Shown here in pieces: positions 43,188 through 46,424 of a DNA stretch of 46,424 bases; positions within the stretch are counted from its first letter, which is position 1, and each line of letters opens with the position of its first letter. Position numbers and translations under genes: made by a program. The notes under the pieces were generated by a model, which worked only from the letters and a program-made list of their open reading frames with translations, was not told where the DNA came from and did no database searches. This stretch comes from Candidatus Nanopelagicales bacterium (GTDB lineage Bacteria; Actinomycetota; Actinomycetes; S36-B12), in contig SHUQ01000006.1 of the NCBI GenBank assembly GCA_009694585.1, positions 1 to 46,424 of the forward strand, in the 5' to 3' direction.

Positions 43188-44171
43188 ATGGAGCTTCGAC
43201 CCCTTGGGCGCTCAGGGTTATGGGTTGGACGTCTTGGGCTGGGCACCATGACCTGGGGCCGCGGTACCGATGAATACGAGGCGCGTGATCAGCTAGCGGT
43301 TTTCTTGGACGCCGGTGGCACTTTGATCGACACCGCTGATGTTTACGGTGATGGCGCCTCGGAGGAATTGCTCGGCGAACTACTTGAAGAATTCGGCGCC
43401 CGAGATCAAGTGGTTGTTGCCACCAAGGCCGTGTCAACTCCGGGATCAGACCGCAAATTCAATGCATCGCGTGGCCACATTCTCGCTGCACTTGATACCT
43501 CGCTGCGCAGATTGCGCACCGATCACATTGATCTGTGGCAAATGCATGCGTGGGATCCAACCACACCGATGGATGAGACCCTCGCAGCGATTGATGACAC
43601 TGTGCGGAGCGGGAAAGTCAGATATGTCGGAGTTTCGAATTACGCGGGCTGGCAGGTGGCAAGAGCCGCCACTTGGCAACGTGCGATGCCTGGGCGCGCG
43701 CCAATCGTTACTGCCCAGATGGAATATTCACTTCTCGAGCGCGGGATCGAACGTGAAATTATTCCTGCCGCCCAGACTCTAGGCCTTGGGATTTTGCCGT
43801 GGTCACCACTTGGCCGCGGTGTCTTGACCGGCAAGTATCGACACAGCACACCTAGTGACTCACGCGGAGGCAACGCCGATACCGCCGGCTGGATCCAGAT
43901 CTACCTCGAAGATCGAAGTCGCCGCATCGTCGATGCAGTCGCCACCGCCGCTGAAGGTCTGGGGACCTCACCCACCGAAGTAGCTCTGGCTTGGCTCCGT
44001 GATCGCCCCGGCGTAGTGGCACCAATCCTCGGCGCGCGCACGAATAACCAGTTAATTGCGGCACTGGCCTCCGAAGAACTTGAACTGCCCGAGGAGATCA
44101 CTCGAGCACTTGATGAAGTATCCGAACCCCCCATGGGATATCCCGAAGCCGGCTGGGCGCAGCGCCGATGA
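43188..44171 (+). CDS. Aldo/keto reductase
   Basis: The 327-residue protein is an NAD(P)H-dependent reductase of the AKR family. The catalytic tetrad is visible as Asp and Tyr in LIDTADVYGDGASEE, Lys in VVVATKAVSTPG, and His in IDLWQMHAWDP. The cofactor region near the C-terminus is VVAPILGARTNNQL. The YhdN/YajO-type sequence suggests a broad aldehyde or ketone reductase; the physiological substrate is unknown. It overlaps the DUF5703 gene by four bases (ATGA). Confidence 0.92.
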   Translation: MELRPLGRSGLWVGRLGLGTMTWGRGTDEYEARDQLAVFLDAGGTLIDTADVYGDGASEELLGELLEEFGARDQVVVATKAVSTPGSDRKFNASRGHILAALDTSLRRLRTDHIDLWQMHAWDPTTPMDETLAAIDDTVRSGKVRYVGVSNYAGWQVARAATWQRAMPGRAPIVTAQMEYSLLERGIEREIIPAAQTLGLGILPWSPLGRGVLTGKYRHSTPSDSRGGNADTAGWIQIYLEDRSRRIVDAVATAAEGLGTSPTEVALAWLRDRPGVVAPILGARTNNQLIAALASEELELPEEITRALDEVSEPPMGYPEAGWAQRR

Positions 44172-44374
44172 AGGTCACGCAGCAAAAGTCCGCGACCTGG
44201 GAGTTTCGGAATATCGACATGTCGCGTGAAACCAGTCGGGAGTCAGCACGCGAACTGCTCACTAGTGTCGCCGAGACTGACAATTGGGAGTTGGATCAAT
44301 TGCGGATATTTCCTGATGGACGCCGCCGCGCCAGATTGCGCCGCAGAGTTATCCGAGTTGCCCGAACCGCCTAG
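44168..44374 (+). CDS. DUF5703 family small protein
   Basis: The 68-residue protein resembles the actinobacterial DUF5703 family: WEFRNIDMSRETSRESARELL, a central WELDQLRIFPDGRRRARLRR, and a basic C-terminus. Tryptophan-rich and arginine-rich, it may bind nucleic acid or membrane, but no function is known. It starts inside the aldo/keto reductase stop, so the genes are co-translated. This link to the aldo/keto reductase may only reflect operon structure. Confidence 0.8.
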   Translation: MKVTQQKSATWEFRNIDMSRETSRESARELLTSVAETDNWELDQLRIFPDGRRRARLRRRVIRVARTA

Positions 44375-44385
44375 CAATCGGGGCG

Positions 44386-45714
44386 CTAGCAGGCCCGCAA
44401 GAAGCGATCCAACACTCGTACCCCAAACTTGAGTCCATCAATTGACACGCGCTCATCGATGCCGTGAAATAAGCGCCAGTAGTCAACATCGGCTGGCATT
44501 TGAAGCGGTGAGAATCCATAGCAGTCAATGCCGAAGCGCGAAAACGCTTTGGCATCAGTGCCACCAGACATCATGTACGGCAAGGTGTGAGCCCCGGGGT
44601 CTTCAGCTCGCAGTACCGATGCCATCAGGTCAACAGTCGCGGTATCGAATGGAGCCTCAATCGCAATATCCGAAACTGCAGTTTCGATAGCGATACGATC
44701 GCCAACCAGCATTTTGATGGTGGACTCAAATTCTTCCTCGTATCCAGGTATAACGCGCCCATCAATGCTTGCAATGGCTTCCGATGGGATGACATTGTGC
44801 TTGTAGCCCGCGCTAAACATTGATGGATTCGCCGTATTACGCATAGTCGCTCCAACAACTGCCCCCAAAGTGCCAAGCTTGCGAAGCAGCTCCTCGGGCT
44901 CCTGCGGATCAAACTCAACTCCGTATGCACTACCCAATCCATCAAGAAAAGTCTCGACCGTCTTGGTAATTCGAAGCGGCCAGTTATAGTTGGCGACCCT
45001 CGTTACCGCATCGCACAACTCGGTAATCGCATTGTCATCGTGCAGCATCGAGCCATGCCCTGCACGCCCTCTAGCGCGAAGGCGAATCCAACGGATGCCC
45101 TTTTCCGCGGTTTGGATTGGGTACAGTCGAAGATCATCGCGCACCGTTACTGAGAACCCGCCCACCTCGCCCACGGCTTCAGAAACACCGAGGAACATCT
45201 CGGGCCGATTGGCCGCCAACCAGTGCGAGCCATGACCGCTACCTGCTTCTTCATCCGGCAAGAACAACACGACCACATCACGGCGCGGACGGATACCGGT
45301 AAAGCCCCAACCCCTAACCACCACCAAAATCATGGCGTCCATATCTTTCATATCGACCGCGCCCCGGCCCCAGACGAACCCACCATCTATCTCAGCGGCA
45401 AATGGTGGGTGGCTCCAGTCATTGGCCATGGCCGGCACCACGTCTAGGTGGCCATGTAAAAGCAATGCCGGTGCTGACGGGTCGGTGCCCGCTATCCGCA
45501 GATACACCCCGGCCCGACCGGCACTTGAAGTAGTGAAAACCTCCGGGTCCCAACCCGCCTCACGCAGTCGATCAGCGCAGTAGTTAGCCGCGGCTATCTC
45601 CCCTACGGTCTCAGCGCTATCGCCCCAATTACTGGTATCGATCTTGATCAGATCGGCCAGTAGCTCCACTACCTCGGCTTCGGCTGCGGGCAGAGGTTGC
45701 CAAGCGGGTGTCAT
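44386..45714 (-). CDS. M20-family metallopeptidase/deacylase (ArgE/DapE-like)
   Basis: The protein (442 residues from the ATG at 45714) is a two-zinc M20 enzyme. Ligands are visible in LLLHGHLDVVPA (His, with Asp two on), WGRGAVDMKDMDAM (bridging Asp), FLPDEEAGSGHGSHWL (catalytic base Glu and ligand) and the late FHGIDERVS (His). A dimerisation domain sits between. Substrates in the family are dipeptides or N-acyl amino acids; which one applies here is unknown. The start at 45714 is preferred over 45786, which would run into tRNA-Leu; CAGGAT lies six bases upstream. Confidence 0.9.
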   Translation of the reverse strand: MTPAWQPLPAAEAEVVELLADLIKIDTSNWGDSAETVGEIAAANYCADRLREAGWDPEVFTTSSAGRAGVYLRIAGTDPSAPALLLHGHLDVVPAMANDWSHPPFAAEIDGGFVWGRGAVDMKDMDAMILVVVRGWGFTGIRPRRDVVVLFLPDEEAGSGHGSHWLAANRPEMFLGVSEAVGEVGGFSVTVRDDLRLYPIQTAEKGIRWIRLRARGRAGHGSMLHDDNAITELCDAVTRVANYNWPLRITKTVETFLDGLGSAYGVEFDPQEPEELLRKLGTLGAVVGATMRNTANPSMFSAGYKHNVIPSEAIASIDGRVIPGYEEEFESTIKMLVGDRIAIETAVSDIAIEAPFDTATVDLMASVLRAEDPGAHTLPYMMSGGTDAKAFSRFGIDCYGFSPLQMPADVDYWRLFHGIDERVSIDGLKFGVRVLDRFLRAC

Positions 45715-45720
45715 AGCCCC

Positions 45721-45726
45721 ATCCTG
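45721..45726 (-). promoter_or_regulatory. Possible -10 box for the M20 peptidase (leaderless)
   Basis: CAGGAT on the minus strand is six bases from the ATG at 45714. It fits the A-2/T-6 pattern but not the first T. Confidence 0.35.
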
Positions 45727-45786
45727 CCCTTTCCAGCAGCATATAGCCAACAGGTATGCTTCACGTCGCAGGATTTCCTGCGCCAC

Positions 45787-45872
45787 GTCCGGGTGGCGGA
45801 ATAGGCAGACGCGCTAGCTTGAGGTGCTAGTTCCCTTTGCGGGGAATGGGGGTTCAAGTCCCCCCTCGGACA
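45787..45872 (+). tRNA. tRNA-Leu (anticodon GAG)
   Basis: The 86-base sequence folds as a class II tRNA. The acceptor stem pairs GTCCGGG with CTCGGAC (one G-U pair), and the discriminator base is A. The D arm holds GGCGGAATAGGCAGACGC. The anticodon stem CTAGC/GCTAG encloses loop TTGAGGT, anticodon GAG, reading CUC and CUU. The long variable arm TTCCCTTTGCGGGGAA is typical of leucine tRNA, and the T arm is GGGGG-TTCAAGT-CCCCC. The 3' CCA is not encoded. It is divergent from the M20 gene. Confidence 0.95.
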
Positions 45873-45990
45873 CTGGTAGAACGACGGACTCATGCTGAGT
45901 ATCCGGCGGTTCCCATCGCCGCCCCCGGGTGGCGTCCAGACTCGTGGAAGCCTCTCGGGGCATGGGAGTCAATCGCTGCTCGGCAGGCTC

Positions 45991-45996
45991 TACACT
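45991..45996 (+). promoter_or_regulatory. -10 box for the 70-residue unknown ORF (leaderless)
   Basis: TACACT lies seven bases before the GTG at 46004, fitting TANNNT. It gives independent support that the small ORF is a real gene with this start. Confidence 0.5.
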
Positions 45997-46003
45997 TGCT
46001 ATT

Positions 46004-46216
46004 GTGAAGACAGCCCCCAAGGTAGCGGTCATCGAGGTGACTATGGAGGATTTGCACGCACCAGTACGTGCGTTCGAGCAGTCTCACCCCGGTTATGACC
46101 GCACCAATTTCATCGACTTCTTTCGGGACGAGGCCGGCGAGTTGATCGAGACAGACGACTTCCACCGCGTGTACCGGATGTACCACCGGCTCATGCTCGC
46201 CGAGAAATCCGAGTGA
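46004..46216 (+). CDS. Hypothetical protein, 70 residues
   Basis: I do not recognise this protein. From the GTG at 46004 it encodes a short, acidic product beginning with KTAPKVAVIEVTMEDLHAP, with a Tyr/Phe/Arg-rich second half (FHRVYRMYHRLMLAE) and no membrane segment, cysteine or obvious domain. The frame is open upstream to an ATG at 45929, but the TACACT box seven bases before GTG 46004 favours the short form. It lies between tRNA-Leu and the formate dehydrogenase start. It may be a small regulatory or structural protein; no function is inferred. Confidence 0.65.
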   Translation: MKTAPKVAVIEVTMEDLHAPVRAFEQSHPGYDRTNFIDFFRDEAGELIETDDFHRVYRMYHRLMLAEKSE

Positions 46217-46275
46217 CGTCGGGAGTCTTCCCACCCCACATCAGCACTCCGGCTGACGCGCTCGACTAGTTCATG

Positions 46276-46281
46276 TAACCT
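46276..46281 (+). promoter_or_regulatory. Possible promoter of the formate dehydrogenase gene
   Basis: TAACCT at 46276-46281 with CTGACG 17 bases upstream (46253-46258) resembles a -10/-35 pair. Transcription would start near 46288 and leave a short leader with the AGGAGAG ribosome site (46292-46298). The -35 box is only a partial match. Confidence 0.4.
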
Positions 46282-46303
46282 TAGGCGATTTAGGAGAGAA
46301 AAT

Positions 46304-46424
46304 ATGGCAAAAGTTTTGTGCGTATTGTACGACGATCCAATAAGTGGATATCCTACGAGTTACCCCAGAGATGATATTCCAACGATCTTGCAATACCCCG
46401 ACGGACAGACATTACCAACACCCA
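46304..46424 (+). CDS. fdh: NAD-dependent formate dehydrogenase, N-terminal fragment
   Basis: Forty codons are visible before the window ends. The opening MAKVLCVLYDDP, followed by GYPTSYPRDDIP and YPDGQTLPTP, matches the N-terminus of single-subunit NAD-dependent formate dehydrogenases such as that of Pseudomonas sp. 101, which oxidise formate to CO2 with NAD. The ATG has a strong AGGAGAG ribosome site five bases upstream, unlike most genes here. Codons are more A/T-rich than in the neighbours and include AGA for arginine, so the gene may have been acquired. The catalytic residues lie beyond the window. Confidence 0.85.
   Translation, partial: MAKVLCVLYDDPISGYPTSYPRDDIPTILQYPDGQTLPTP

Noticed and set aside
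1-46424. CRISPR arrays, insertion sequences, prophage or toxin-antitoxin pairs
   Set aside because: No regularly spaced repeats, transposase, integrase or phage genes were found anywhere in the window.

Overview
The window is a gene-dense piece of an actinobacterial chromosome of moderate GC, roughly mid-50s by eye. It carries actinobacterial hallmarks: a complete Pup-proteasome locus (mpa, dop, pup, prcB, prcA, pafA, pafB, pafC), the mycothiol ligase MshC, the RNA polymerase-binding protein RbpA, the helicase HelY, an F420-type luciferase-like oxidoreductase, and Ppm1/Lnt for envelope lipids. From memory, the gene order follows Mycobacterium tuberculosis Rv2050 to Rv2136, but with far fewer genes in between. 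Tiny intergenic gaps, many 1-4 base start/stop overlaps and many promoters set directly on the start codon suggest a compact, perhaps streamlined, free-living actinobacterium. I cannot name the genus.

Layout. Positions 1-1887 hold the 3' part of glycine decarboxylase (gcvP). Positions 1894-3239 hold a two-gene arsenic unit, an ArsR-phosphatase fusion plus a mycothiol-type arsenate reductase, read leftward from a strong promoter. Positions 3255-3900 are a long non-coding stretch with hairpins before rbpA. Positions 4296-11019 are a leftward operon: M24 peptidase, acyl-CoA dehydrogenase, amidohydrolase, lnt, ppm1, fxsA. A 5'-3' exonuclease (rightward) then meets helY tail to tail. Positions 11983-27227 are the leftward core: trmI, mpa, dop, pup, prcB, prcA, pafA, two FKBP isomerases, pafB, pafC, tatA, tatC, a lipid kinase and helY. 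Then come a RecB-like nuclease, a HAD hydrolase broken by an in-frame TGA, metH, an alpha/beta hydrolase with a PAC2 protein, pgi, gnd, mshC, a three-gene unit (SCO1664-like kinase, DUF3090, histidine phosphatase), a CorA transporter, uppP, an LLM oxidoreductase, an aldo/keto reductase, a DUF5703 protein and an M20 peptidase. The right edge has tRNA-Leu(GAG), an unknown 70-residue ORF and the start of an NAD-dependent formate dehydrogenase.

How the genes work together. Pup is ligated to substrates by PafA, removed by Dop, and pupylated proteins are unfolded by Mpa into the PrcA/PrcB 20S core; PafB and PafC are WYL regulators of the DNA-damage response. Pup here already ends in GGE, so Dop is not needed to activate it. 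Lnt and Ppm1, fused in M. tuberculosis, are separate overlapping genes here. MshC makes mycothiol, the likely reductant for the arsenate reductase at the other end of the window.

The most useful observations are: (1) a recurrent pattern of a TANNNT-like box six or seven bases before the start codon in about 16 genes, implying widespread leaderless mRNAs and fixing several starts; (2) the GGE-ending Pup beside a full proteasome; (3) the in-frame stop in the HAD gene; (4) the cysteine-free ArsR domain fused to a phosphatase domain; (5) the structured non-coding region before rbpA; (6) the atypical formate dehydrogenase start at the right edge; and (7) the conserved but functionally obscure SCO1664/DUF3090/phosphatase unit.
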